Below, piece after piece: positions 45,793-55,285 of a DNA stretch of 64,000 nt. Numbering within the stretch: the first letter of the stretch is position 1; each line of letters opens with the position of its first letter. The position numbers were made by a program, and so were the translations under genes. A model generated the notes under the pieces. It searched no databases. It worked only from the letters and a program-made list of their open reading frames with translations, and had not been told where the DNA came from. Origin of the DNA: Pectobacterium polaris (lineage in GTDB: Bacteria; Pseudomonadota; Gammaproteobacteria; Enterobacterales; Enterobacteriaceae); contig NZ_CP017481.1 in assembly GCF_002307355.1 (NCBI RefSeq), positions 992,001 through 1,056,000 of the forward strand. Direction: 5' to 3'.

Positions 45793-46782
45793 TTATCGCG
45801 CAGCAATCTGAACCCAATAGCGAGAGAAATAACGCACCTGTACAGGCAGTGCCTCCATCAGCGCCGCTAAAATATTATCGGTATCATACAGTGGGAAGAC
45901 GCCGGAAAACCGCAGGCTCTCCACCTCGGGCTGGCAACGAATGACACCGCTGCGATAGCGGCTCAGTTCATCAACAAAATCCACCAGACGCTGATTATCC
46001 GCCAGCAGCTGTCCTTTCACCCACGCAGGCTCTGCCCTCGCCGTCTCGATCTGGCCGCAGCGCTGCGTAGAGAACGTCGCAGTCTGTCCGCTTTTCACCA
46101 CCTGTACATCCTGACCGTTACGCTGCGGATGAAGCCTCACTGCGCCGTCATACACCGCCACCTGCGTGTATTCATCCTGCACTCGCAGACTAAAGCGCGT
46201 CCCCAACGCCTGCACTTTTCCCTGTGCCGTCGTCACAATGAAAGGACGTGGATACAACGCGGCCTTCTCCGCCTGACCGGTTTCGATCATGACTTCACCA
46301 CGAATCAGCGTGAGCTGGCGTAGATCGTCACCGTAAGCCACATTCAGCGCCGTCTGCGTATTCAGCAACAGCGTCGTGCCATCGTCCAATAGCGCATGGC
46401 GCTGTTCGCCCACCTGCGTCTGGTAATCCGCCGTCAACGACTGCCAGAGGTCGGTACGCGATCCCGCCATGCCAGCGCCTCCGATCAGACAGAGAATCGC
46501 CAACGCTTTGAGTACGCTACGACGCTGCATACCGTTAAGTGTTGATAGGCTCTGGTGTGCCGCCCGTGCATTAAGCTGACCCAGATTGGCACACACGGAT
46601 TCGATATGCTGCCACGCCTGTTCGTTATCCGGCGAGGCGTCCCGCCAACGCTGCCACTCGCGGCGATCCTGTTCCGTAACGCTGTCGGACATCAGTTGCG
46701 TCAGCCACGCCACGGCTTCACGCGCGCTGTCTGGCTGAATCGGCTGGCCCTGTCGGTCACGATAAAAAGTGCGATCGTTCAT
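45793..46782 (-). CDS. FecR-family anti-sigma/signal transducer
   Basis: Inner-membrane regulator of 329 residues. An N-terminal cytoplasmic DUF4880-like domain (ARE AVAWLTQLMSDS, WQRWRDASPDNEQAWQHIE) is followed by one membrane segment near residues 88-103 (LKALAILCLIGGAGMAG). The periplasmic FecR domain includes HALLDDGTTLLLNTQTAL and ALGTRFSLR, and a C-terminal STN-like part contacts the receptor's signalling domain. ATG 46782 overlaps the sigma gene stop as ATGA. The open frame to 46803 lies inside the sigma gene. Confidence 0.9.
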   Translation of the reverse strand: MNDRTFYRDRQGQPIQPDSAREAVAWLTQLMSDSVTEQDRREWQRWRDASPDNEQAWQHIESVCANLGQLNARAAHQSLSTLNGMQRRSVLKALAILCLIGGAGMAGSRTDLWQSLTADYQTQVGEQRHALLDDGTTLLLNTQTALNVAYGDDLRQLTLIRGEVMIETGQAEKAALYPRPFIVTTAQGKVQALGTRFSLRVQDEYTQVAVYDGAVRLHPQRNGQDVQVVKSGQTATFSTQRCGQIETARAEPAWVKGQLLADNQRLVDFVDELSRYRSGVIRCQPEVESLRFSGVFPLYDTDNILAALMEALPVQVRYFSRYWVQIAAR

Positions 46783-47291
46783 AGCGGCAGCGCAAAGAAA
46801 CACTGGAGGTTGGCGCGTTGCAGATACTGTTTCACCGAACTGCTGGAAACCCGCAAGCGTTCGGCGATATCGCTGTAGCGCATGCCGTGGAGGTGCGCGA
46901 GCAGAAACGCTTCCCTGACCGGTGCTGGCAAGCCGTCCAACGCGGCATCAAGCTGTTCAAGAATTTCGAGGGTAAGCAGACGCGTTTCCGGGGATGGCAT
47001 ACAGGCATCCGGCTGCGTGCTCAGCACATCCAGATAGGCATCTTCAATCTTTTTACGACGATAATGATTGGCGACCAAACGACGAGCCACGGTAGCCAGA
47101 AACGGGCGCGGCTGGCGAATCGTGAGCAGTTCTGGGTTCATCAGCACGCTCAGGAAGGTGTCCTGTGCCAGATCTTCCGCATGCTGGGCGCAGTCCAGTT
47201 TATGGCGCAGCCAGTTACACAACCAGCGGTGGTGATCGAAATAGAGCTGTTGGGCAAAGTCATTAACGCTGGCCGTTGCTTTCCTCACCAT
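46779..47291 (-). CDS. FecI-type ECF RNA polymerase sigma factor
   Basis: Extracytoplasmic-function sigma factor of 170 residues. Sigma-2 shows the region LAQDTFLSVLMNPELLTIRQ, then RPFLATVARRLVANHYRRKK. Sigma-4 has LPAPVREAFLLAHLHGMRYS and DIAERLRVSSSSVKQYLQRA. It probably drives the adjacent TonB-dependent receptor gene in response to surface signalling through the FecR protein. A Fur-like box lies 30-50 bp upstream. Confidence 0.92.
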   Translation of the reverse strand: MVRKATASVNDFAQQLYFDHHRWLCNWLRHKLDCAQHAEDLAQDTFLSVLMNPELLTIRQPRPFLATVARRLVANHYRRKKIEDAYLDVLSTQPDACMPSPETRLLTLEILEQLDAALDGLPAPVREAFLLAHLHGMRYSDIAERLRVSSSSVKQYLQRANLQCFFALPL

Positions 47292-47322
47292 CGAACTTTA
47301 CCCCAGAGCACTATTTAAACAT

Positions 47323-47341
47323 AAGAATGATAATCGTTCTT
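47323..47341 (-). promoter_or_regulatory. Fur-like box upstream of the ECF sigma gene
   Basis: AAGAATGATAATCGTTCTT matches the 19-bp Fur consensus at about 14 positions by eye, including TGATAATC. It is consistent with iron repression of the sigma/FecR pair. Confidence 0.7.
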
Positions 47342-47470
47342 ATTTATGTTTTTTCCCTCTGACTGTCAAGTTCCGAAACGAAAATTATTCAAATTTGCTG
47401 AATTTACATTACGCCCATGCAACATCATCCGCTAACGGGGCGGCAAGGATATCCGCCCCGAGCACCACGA

Positions 47471-50020
47471 TTAGAAACGCTGTAACACGCTGATTTTTAC
47501 GTTACGTCCCACACCGGACACAGATTCGCCCAGGTACGGGTAGTAATCGGTATTCAGCAGGTTATCGACCGTCACACGTGCTTCAAATCCTTTTATTGCC
47601 TGCGGCTGCCAGCTGGCGAACAGGCCATGCAGCACGTATCCCTTACTCTTCGGCAACGCCCAAATATCGGCCTGTGGATCGCCATCGGCAGGTGAACGAT
47701 CCTGCTTACGCACAAAATCACCCGTCCAGCCTACCGCCATATCCAGACTTGGGATTTTGGTGCCCAGCGTGGCGTGTGCTGTCGTCGGTGGAATCTCGGC
47801 GATCCAGGTTTTATTGCCCCACGGATTACGCGGTGACGCATCGCGCTCGCCACGAATTGAGGAGAAGGACAGGCTGCCAAACAGCCAGCGGCTGTCGTAG
47901 AAGGATTCAATCTCTACCCCTTCAATCGTATAGCCCGGCAGATTACGGTAGTTAGAGAGCGGCTGCCCACAAGATGATGACGTACCGCTCTGCGTCTGCG
48001 CTTCACACAAGATACCGCGACGGTAGAAAATTTCGTTTTTACCGCGGTTACGGAACAGCGTGGTGCGGATTTGCAGACTGTCTTCTTCCAGCATCAGGTT
48101 GTTGAAGTCCAGAATCGCGCCCAGACGAAATGCTTTGATGCTTTCCACTTGCAGATTACGGCTGGTTCCCGGCACGCTGGACGCGGCAGACTGCACTTCA
48201 TACTGTTCATCGACGACAGGCGCGCGCCAGGTACGGCTGGCATCGGCAAACAGCGACAGATTGTCCGTCGCCTTCCACAGCGCACCAATGCGCGGCGACC
48301 AGCCGGTGTAGGTCACGCTGCTGTAGTCATGCCCTGCAGCCGGAATGCTGCTGTTATAACGTGGTGCCGCGTTGGGTTTCCCCGTGTTCGTCACGTGGTC
48401 ATAACGTACGCCCGGCGTGATCGTTACGCTGCCCAGCGTCACCGCATCCTGTACATACAGGCTGCGGGTTTCCTGTTCCCCTGCCGGCATATAGTAAGGC
48501 TGGAAATAGCCGTAGTTATACTCGGCGTTATTCTTACCGGATGGATAGTAGATCAGCGTGTCGCGCTTATGCTGATGCCAGCGCATACCCACCAGCAGCT
48601 TATGATCGAGCGGGCCGGTGCTGAAACGACTTTCATTACTGACCTCCGCGAGCTGATCCTTGTAGCTCACCCAGCTTTCGTTCCCCAGCGATCCCAGATA
48701 GCTACTCTGTGAAGCTGAATCAGGGCGTCGGTCATGCTGTTCAGTTTTTGAGGTAGCAAATGACGCCGTCAGATTCAGCCACGGCTGATCCTCCGGTGCA
48801 ATATTCCATTTCAGGGAGTAGTTCTTATCCACCTGATCGCGGTAAACCAGCTTACGCCGCCAGGCCTCTTCCCAGCCGTAGCGAGTAATTTCCGCCTGTG
48901 TGGGCGACGCCATGTCGTCACGCTTAGCGGCAAACGGCTGCCAGCCGTCAGATTCGGAGCGCATCGCAGAGAGCGTCAGCGTTTGAGCATCCGTCAGATA
49001 GATGTTGGTCTTCAGTAAATAGGACGCCATATCGCTGGTCGAGTAGGCAAAGCGCGTACCGTCAGGGCGTTCGATGTTGTCGCCATCACGCTTGCTCATA
49101 TAGAGCAGGCCATCAGCCATTCCCTCTTCCGTGCGGCCATACAGCGCGCCGCTGTAGATATTTTGCCGATCGTTGGTGTGATAGCTGTATTTGACCATCC
49201 CACCGAAATTTTCTCCCGGCATCAGCAGATCGCTGGCGTCTTTGGTATCAACGTGAATGGTGCCGCCGAAGCCGCCGTTGCCGCTGCGAATATCATGCGG
49301 CCCTTTATCGACATCGATCCGTTTAATCAGCTCAGGCTCAATAAATACCGAACCCTGGCGGTATTTCTCAAAGCCTTTTGGCGCACCGTCCAACACGACT
49401 TTGACGTCTTCCATATCGCCCATGCCCCAGATATTCAGGCTTTGGCCCCCCGGACGGGGAGAACCCGCCATCGACACGCCGGGGAGTTTATCGAGCAGGC
49501 CAGCAATATTATCGGCCTGCACGCGATCAACATCGGCCTGACGCAGCACGGAACGTCCGGCGGCGGCGCTGTCCGATGTGCCGCCAACAACCGAAAGCGT
49601 CGGGATGATCAGGCTGCCGTCGCTTCCCTCGGCGGCAAGCGCGGATTCCAGCCGATAGCCCGTGGCCGTCTGGACCGCACTCAGCCCCGTTCCGGCCAGT
49701 GCAGCCGCAAAAGCGGCCTGAACGGTGTAGGTTCCCTGCACGCTCCCGCTGGTTTTATTCTGTGTTTGATCGGGAGAAAACGTGAGAATGACATTGGCAC
49801 GGCTGGCAACGGCCTGTAGCGTGGTTCCGAGCGGCCCCGCCGGAATGGAAAACACCACTGTCGGTGCTGTGGCAGAAGCGGTCGTTTCCGCCGCCAGCGC
49901 CGAGCCAACCGTCCCGGCACCCAAGATCAACACGCCAGACAGTGCCAGATGCACTGCCCGCACCACCGTCAAGACGGGTTTGTGCGCGATGCGCCCGCCA
50001 TTATGATTATTTATCGCCAT
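47471..50020 (-). CDS. TonB-dependent heme/hemophore-type receptor with signalling domain (HasR-like)
   Basis: Outer-membrane receptor of about 849 residues. A long signal peptide ends near SALA/AE. An STN signalling domain follows (VVFSIPAGPLGTTLQAVASR, YTVQAAFAAAL), then the plug (VDRVQADNIAGLLDKLPGVS, VVLDGAPKGFEKY) and a beta-barrel ending in aromatic F (KISVLQRF). The barrel contains TWRAPVVDEQYE, a variant of the FRAP box of heme receptors, so heme or a hemophore is the likely ligand. The STN domain fits FecI/FecR-type signalling by the adjacent genes. ATG 50020 (MAINNHNGG) has AGGGG eight bases upstream; ATG 50026 is an alternative. The frame extending to 50185 is leader. Confidence 0.87.
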   Translation of the reverse strand: MAINNHNGGRIAHKPVLTVVRAVHLALSGVLILGAGTVGSALAAETTASATAPTVVFSIPAGPLGTTLQAVASRANVILTFSPDQTQNKTSGSVQGTYTVQAAFAAALAGTGLSAVQTATGYRLESALAAEGSDGSLIIPTLSVVGGTSDSAAAGRSVLRQADVDRVQADNIAGLLDKLPGVSMAGSPRPGGQSLNIWGMGDMEDVKVVLDGAPKGFEKYRQGSVFIEPELIKRIDVDKGPHDIRSGNGGFGGTIHVDTKDASDLLMPGENFGGMVKYSYHTNDRQNIYSGALYGRTEEGMADGLLYMSKRDGDNIERPDGTRFAYSTSDMASYLLKTNIYLTDAQTLTLSAMRSESDGWQPFAAKRDDMASPTQAEITRYGWEEAWRRKLVYRDQVDKNYSLKWNIAPEDQPWLNLTASFATSKTEQHDRRPDSASQSSYLGSLGNESWVSYKDQLAEVSNESRFSTGPLDHKLLVGMRWHQHKRDTLIYYPSGKNNAEYNYGYFQPYYMPAGEQETRSLYVQDAVTLGSVTITPGVRYDHVTNTGKPNAAPRYNSSIPAAGHDYSSVTYTGWSPRIGALWKATDNLSLFADASRTWRAPVVDEQYEVQSAASSVPGTSRNLQVESIKAFRLGAILDFNNLMLEEDSLQIRTTLFRNRGKNEIFYRRGILCEAQTQSGTSSSCGQPLSNYRNLPGYTIEGVEIESFYDSRWLFGSLSFSSIRGERDASPRNPWGNKTWIAEIPPTTAHATLGTKIPSLDMAVGWTGDFVRKQDRSPADGDPQADIWALPKSKGYVLHGLFASWQPQAIKGFEARVTVDNLLNTDYYPYLGESVSGVGRNVKISVLQRF

Positions 50021-50343
50021 TGTCATTCCCCTGAAGTATTGAAAAAAAAGACACATCAGGTAGGTCACGCGAAAAACCAAATCGGGCAGAAAAAGTGCAA
50101 AAATTTTCAGGAAAACCTCTTCAATGCGATGTAAGCAGCCGTGTTCAGGTGACAAACGGGGCTTCTCTTCGGCCGAAAAACGCACCTTCGGTCACGAACG
50201 GCATCCCCTCCGCCATTGATTTTCACGGCGCTTGACCTCATCTTAGTGATTAATCCGCAATAGATATCCGCCTTGCCGGTTTCTCTCTGCAACGGATTTC
50301 ACTTACCGGCAACGAGATCACCCACAATTATCAGGACGGCACC

Positions 50344-52386
50344 ATGACGAATCCATTACTGACCTCATTTACCCTGCCCCCGTTCTCCAGTATCAAAACG
50401 GAAGATATTGTCCCTGCGGTGAAGTCCGCACTGGATGAATGCCGCGAGACGGTAGAACGCGTGGTGGCGCAAGCGGGGCCGTTTACATGGGATAATCTGT
50501 GCCAACCGCTGGCAGACAGCGACGATCGTCTTGGCCGCATCTTCTCACCCATCAGCCACCTGAACGCGGTGAAAAACAGCCCAGAGCTGCGTGCGGTTTA
50601 TGAAGAATGTCTGCCGCTGCTGTCCGAGCACAGCACCTGGGTCGGCCAACATGCGGGACTCTATCAGGCTTACCGCAGCCTGCGCGACGGCGAGCACTAC
50701 ACCGCACTGAGCGTGGCACAGAAGAAATCCGTTGATAACGCGCTGCGTGATTTTGAGCTGTCCGGTATCGGCCTGTCGCCAGAAAAACAGAAACGCTACG
50801 GCGAAATTTCCGCTCGTCTGTCCGAACTCGGTTCGCAATACAGCAACAACGTGCTGGATGCCACCATGGGCTGGAGCAAGCTGATTACCGACGTCGCCGA
50901 GCTGGATGGCATGCCGGAAAGCGCACTGGCAGCAGCCAAAGCGCAGGCCGAAGCCAAAGAACAAGACGGCTGGCTGCTGACGCTGGATATCCCAAGCTAC
51001 CTGCCAGTGATGACCTACTGCACCAATCAGGCGCTGCGTGAAGAGATGTACCGCGCCTACGGCACGCGCGCCTCCGATCAGGGACCGAACGCAGGCAAAT
51101 GGGACAACAGTGAGGTGATGGCGGAAGAGCTGGCACTGCGTCACGAGCTGGCACAGCTGCTGGGCTTCGACAGCTATGCGCACAAGTCGCTGGCGACCAA
51201 AATGGCGGAAAACCCGCAGCAGGTACTCGATTTTCTGACCGATCTGGCTAAACGCGCCCGTCCACAGGCTGAAGAAGAACTCGCGCAGCTGCGTGCCTTC
51301 GCCAAAGAACACTACGGCGTGGATGAATTGCAGGCCTGGGATATCACCTACTACAGCGAACAGCAGAAGCAACATCTGTATTCCATCAGCGATGAGCAGC
51401 TTCGTCCGTACTTCCCGGAAGAACGCGCGGTGAACGGCCTGTTCGAAGTGGTTAAACGCATCTACGGCATCACGGCCAAAGAGCGTAAAGACGTCGATGT
51501 CTGGCACCCGGACGTTCGCTTCTTCGATCTGTTCGATGAAAGCGGTGAGTTGCGCGGCAGCTTCTACCTCGATTTGTACGCCCGCGAACACAAGCGCGGC
51601 GGAGCCTGGATGGACGACTGCGCGGGTAAACTGCGTAAAGGCAACGGCGAACTGCAAAAACCGGTCGCTTATCTGGTCTGTAACTTCAACCGTCCGGTCA
51701 ACGGCAAACCAGCCCTGTTCACTCACGACGAAGTCACCACGCTGTTCCACGAATTCGGTCACGGCCTGCACCACATGTTGACCCAGATCGATACCGCCGG
51801 TGTCGCGGGCATCAACGGCGTACCGTGGGATGCAGTCGAACTGCCGAGTCAGTTCATGGAAAACTGGTGCTGGGAACCGGAAGCGCTGGCCTTTATCTCC
51901 GGCCACCACGAAACCGGTGAACCGCTGCCACAGGAACTGCTGGATAAAATGCTGGCAGCGAAGAACTATCAGGCTGCGCTGTTCATTCTGCGCCAGCTGG
52001 AGTTCGGCCTGTTCGATTTCCGCCTGCATGCCGAGTTTGATCCTGCGAAAGGCGCACAGATTCTGCCGACGCTGGCTGAAATCAAAGCGCAGGTGGCCGT
52101 GGTGCCAAGCCCAAGCTGGGGCCGCTTCCCGCACGCGTTCAGCCACATCTTCGCTGGCGGTTATGCCGCAGGCTACTATAGCTATCTGTGGGCGGACGTG
52201 CTGGCGGCGGATGCTTACTCCCGCTTCGAGCAAGAAGGTATCTTCAACCGTGAGACCGGTCAGTCATTCCTGGATAACATCCTGACCCGCGGCGGTTCCG
52301 AAGAGCCGATGGAGCTGTTCAAACGCTTCCGTGGCCGTGAACCGCAGTTGGATGCCATGCTCGCGCATTACGGCATCAAAGGATGA
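50344..52386 (+). CDS. prlC: Oligopeptidase A
   Basis: Cytoplasmic M3-family zinc metallopeptidase (also opdA) degrading oligopeptides, including cleaved signal peptides. Length is 680 residues as in E. coli. The zinc motif HEFGH is at residues 469-473 ([15 protein letters not shown]), and the third ligand lies in [11 protein letters not shown]. The N-terminus is [14 protein letters not shown]. The stop overlaps rsmJ (ATGA), and the pair forms a conserved operon. Confidence 0.97.
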   Translation: MTNPLLTSFTLPPFSSIKTEDIVPAVKSALDECRETVERVVAQAGPFTWDNLCQPLADSDDRLGRIFSPISHLNAVKNSPELRAVYEECLPLLSEHSTWVGQHAGLYQAYRSLRDGEHYTALSVAQKKSVDNALRDFELSGIGLSPEKQKRYGEISARLSELGSQYSNNVLDATMGWSKLITDVAELDGMPESALAAAKAQAEAKEQDGWLLTLDIPSYLPVMTYCTNQALREEMYRAYGTRASDQGPNAGKWDNSEVMAEELALRHELAQLLGFDSYAHKSLATKMAENPQQVLDFLTDLAKRARPQAEEELAQLRAFAKEHYGVDELQAWDITYYSEQQKQHLYSISDEQLRPYFPEERAVNGLFEVVKRIYGITAKERKDVDVWHPDVRFFDLFDESGELRGSFYLDLYAREHKRGGAWMDDCAGKLRKGNGELQKPVAYLVCNFNRPVNGKPALFTHDEVTTLFHEFGHGLHHMLTQIDTAGVAGINGVPWDAVELPSQFMENWCWEPEALAFISGHHETGEPLPQELLDKMLAAKNYQAALFILRQLEFGLFDFRLHAEFDPAKGAQILPTLAEIKAQVAVVPSPSWGRFPHAFSHIFAGGYAAGYYSYLWADVLAADAYSRFEQEGIFNRETGQSFLDNILTRGGSEEPMELFKRFRGREPQLDAMLAHYGIKG

Positions 52387-53129
52387 GCATCTGCTTAATC
52401 GCAGAAGAAGGCGCCGATAGTGGCGCCTTATCTTCTCTGGCCGCACGCTGGGGGCTGGTTTCCGATCCCGATGCGGTCATGGCGCTAGTGCTGACTGCGG
52501 AACGTCTGGAACTGCGCAAGCAGGACGAACCGAAGCTTGGTGCTATCTTCGTCGATTTCATTGGTGGGGCGATGGCGCATCGTCGTCGCTTTGGCGGCGG
52601 ACGCGGCGAGGCTGTTGCCAAAGCTGTCGGTATCAAAAAAGATTACCTGCCGGATGTCGTGGATGCGACGGCTGGACTAGGGCGCGATGCTTTTGTGCTG
52701 GCCGCATTAGGCTGTCACGTACGTATGGTGGAGCGCAATCCGGTGGTTGCGGCACTGCTGGATGACGGGTTGCAGCGTGGCTATCAGGACGCAGAAATTG
52801 GCCCGTGGCTACGGGAGCGGCTAACGCTGCTGCACGCGTCGAGTATGACCGCACTGCGTGATATCACGCCGCCACCGGATGTGGTTTATCTCGATCCAAT
52901 GTTTCCGCACAAACAAAAGAGCGCGCTGGTGAAGAAAGAAATGCGCGTGTTTCAGTCGCTGGTTGGTGCAGATGACGACGCCGATGCGCTGCTGGAACCC
53001 GCCCGCGCGCTGGCGAAAAAACGCGTCGTGGTGAAGCGACCAGACTATGCGCCGCCACTGGCTGGCGTACCGGCACAGTCTATGCTGGAAACCAAAAGCC
53101 ACCGCTTCGATTTCTACCTTCCCGCCTGA
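52383..53129 (+). CDS. rsmJ: 16S rRNA (guanine(1516)-N(2))-methyltransferase
   Basis: RsmJ methylates G1516 of 16S rRNA. The 248-residue protein contains the SAM motif [37 protein letters not shown] and the catalytic-site motif [24 protein letters not shown]-like [12 protein letters not shown] precedes the SAM fold. It is coupled to prlC by an ATGA overlap. Confidence 0.95.
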   Translation: MSICLIAEEGADSGALSSLAARWGLVSDPDAVMALVLTAERLELRKQDEPKLGAIFVDFIGGAMAHRRRFGGGRGEAVAKAVGIKKDYLPDVVDATAGLGRDAFVLAALGCHVRMVERNPVVAALLDDGLQRGYQDAEIGPWLRERLTLLHASSMTALRDITPPPDVVYLDPMFPHKQKSALVKKEMRVFQSLVGADDDADALLEPARALAKKRVVVKRPDYAPPLAGVPAQSMLETKSHRFDFYLPA

Positions 53130-53287
53130 CCTCTCGCCGCTGTGCCGCTGTGCCACTAAGCGCATCGGCGGCTAAAAACTTACCCTGCTTCGCATTTTCT
53201 ATGCTGTTTTTGCAAAGTCTGTAGCACAAATGGGAAGCAAATCGCATAATTCCGCGCTATCACCATTTATGACACTAAGATGACATA

Positions 53288-55183
53288 ATGAAAAAAACGC
53301 TTCTGTCACTTCTGCTTTGTTTGAGTACTTCTGCTATGGCCGCTCAAGAACCCGTCAATATTACGATTCTGGGGACATCCGATCTGCATGGCACCTTTGT
53401 TCCCTGGGATTACGCCACCGACACCGCCAACATGGCTGGCAGCCTGAGTCAAATCGCCACGCAGGTGCATAAGGTTCGCGCACAGCAGCCGAATGTGATT
53501 CTGGTTGATGCGGGCGATACCATTCAGGGCAACTTTGTCGAAACCTTTAAGAATGACAACACCAGCCCGATGATCCTCGGTTTTAACGCCCTGAATTATG
53601 ATGTCTGGGTACTGGGCAACCACGAGTTCGATTTCGGCCTGAACGTGCTTTCCACCTCGCTTGACCAATTCAAAGGCACCGCGCTGGCAGGCAACATTTT
53701 TTGGGAGAGCGGTAAACCTTACTTACCCGCCTATAAAATTGTCGAACGGCAGGGCGTGAAGATTGGCATCATCGGTATGGATACGCCGATGACCGCGGAA
53801 TTCGCCAAAGGCACTGACCGCGTGAAAGGGCTGAACTTTACCGATCCTGTCGGGGCAGTAAAAACCGTTATCCAGCAACTCCACGGCAAAGTGGATGCCA
53901 TCGTGCTGGTCGCCCATATGGGCATCGATAACGAAAACCAGCGACCGGGCACTGGCGTCGGTGATATCGCTCGCGCTAACCCTGAATTAGCCGCCATCGT
54001 CGCGGGCCATATGCACGTAAAAGTGGATAAAGAGGTGATAAATGGCGTGATCGTCACCGAACCTGACAGATATGGTCGCGCACTGTCGCGCATCGATTTG
54101 CAGTTTGAGCAGCAGAACGGCAAGTACGTGCTGATTAACAAAGACAGCTATACCTATTCGATCAAGGACGTGGATTCTGACCGCAAGATGGAAGACATCT
54201 ACGAGCCTTATCACAATACCCTGCGCGCCAACGCTAACCGTCCGATTGCGCAGCTCCTCGGGCACGATCTGGTGCCGCAAGATGCCGTGAAAGGCATTCC
54301 TCAGGTACACGTTCAGGACACCGGTATCAGCGCCCTGTTCCAGGAAGCCAGCCGCTATTACGCTCCTAAAGCGCAGGTTATCGCACTGCAAATTGATAAC
54401 GATCGGCCCAAGCTGAACGTCGGCACCATCGCCGCGAAGGACATTGCCTTTAACTATCAATACGCTGGCGGCGAGATCACGGTTTATCAGCTCACCGGTA
54501 AAGAGCTGAAGAAATACATGGAATGGTCAGCGGGTTACTTCAACCAACTACAGGACGGCGATGTGACTTATAGCTTCAATCCGCAGCGCCGCGCGTCCAA
54601 GTATTCCACCAACGATTTCTTCGACGGCGTGACGTACACCATCGACCTGACGAAACCCGCCGGACAGCGCATCACCGACCTGAAAATGAATAACGGCATG
54701 CCCGTTACCGACGACATGCCGATTCGTCTGGGCATGAACAGTTACCGCATGGGCCACCTGACGCAGAAAGGCGGCGTGCTGGAAGGCATGCAGTTCCCGG
54801 TGCTGTCGGATACCAAAGCGAAATATGGCGAAGAGGCGGGCACGATTCGTAACCTGACCATCCGTTATCTGACCGAGGTGAAAAAAGGCCAATACGAGGG
54901 TACGGTGCCGCAGCGCTGGAAGCTGGCGGGATTGCAGGGCTATGAGCGCGAACGCCACATCGTCGAATCGCTGCTCAATAGCGGAAAGATTAGCGTACCG
55001 ACCTCAGATGATGGCCGCTACAGCAACGTGCAATCCATCAACGTGAAAGCATTATTGCTGCCGGATGCTGCGCAGAGGGAGAAACGCGTAGCGGAACTGA
55101 CGCAACAGCGCGACAGCGCCACCAACACGTTGACCAAACAGCGGCTGAACGATCAGCTGACGATTATCGCGGCCATTAACTAA
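53288..55183 (+). CDS. Periplasmic bifunctional metallophosphatase/5'-nucleotidase
   Basis: Exported nucleotidase of 631 residues with signal peptide MKKTLLSLLLCLSTSAMA. The calcineurin-like phosphoesterase metal motifs are TSDLHGTF, VDAGDTIQGN, LGNHEFDFG and VAGHMHVKVD. The C-terminal 5'-nucleotidase substrate domain contains DIAFNYQYAGGEITVYQLTG. The arrangement resembles CpdB/YfkN proteins that hydrolyse 2',3'-cyclic nucleotides and nucleoside monophosphates for scavenging; the exact substrate is uncertain. It is transcribed alone, 158 bp after rsmJ. Confidence 0.88.
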   Translation: MKKTLLSLLLCLSTSAMAAQEPVNITILGTSDLHGTFVPWDYATDTANMAGSLSQIATQVHKVRAQQPNVILVDAGDTIQGNFVETFKNDNTSPMILGFNALNYDVWVLGNHEFDFGLNVLSTSLDQFKGTALAGNIFWESGKPYLPAYKIVERQGVKIGIIGMDTPMTAEFAKGTDRVKGLNFTDPVGAVKTVIQQLHGKVDAIVLVAHMGIDNENQRPGTGVGDIARANPELAAIVAGHMHVKVDKEVINGVIVTEPDRYGRALSRIDLQFEQQNGKYVLINKDSYTYSIKDVDSDRKMEDIYEPYHNTLRANANRPIAQLLGHDLVPQDAVKGIPQVHVQDTGISALFQEASRYYAPKAQVIALQIDNDRPKLNVGTIAAKDIAFNYQYAGGEITVYQLTGKELKKYMEWSAGYFNQLQDGDVTYSFNPQRRASKYSTNDFFDGVTYTIDLTKPAGQRITDLKMNNGMPVTDDMPIRLGMNSYRMGHLTQKGGVLEGMQFPVLSDTKAKYGEEAGTIRNLTIRYLTEVKKGQYEGTVPQRWKLAGLQGYERERHIVESLLNSGKISVPTSDDGRYSNVQSINVKALLLPDAAQREKRVAELTQQRDSATNTLTKQRLNDQLTIIAAIN

Positions 55184-55285
55184 CCGACGCCTCAGCGGGA
55201 ATCCAAGACCGCTGACAACGTGCGTCGAGCGGTGATAATGGATAGATCGTAAAGACGCTGCACAGTCTGCCATTGGCAGGCTGTG

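Noticed and set aside
50545..52233. 562-codon open frame on the minus strand
   Set aside because: It is entirely antisense to prlC, whose HEFGH motif and length are secure. Long antisense frames are common opposite GC-biased codons, and no domain was recognisable.
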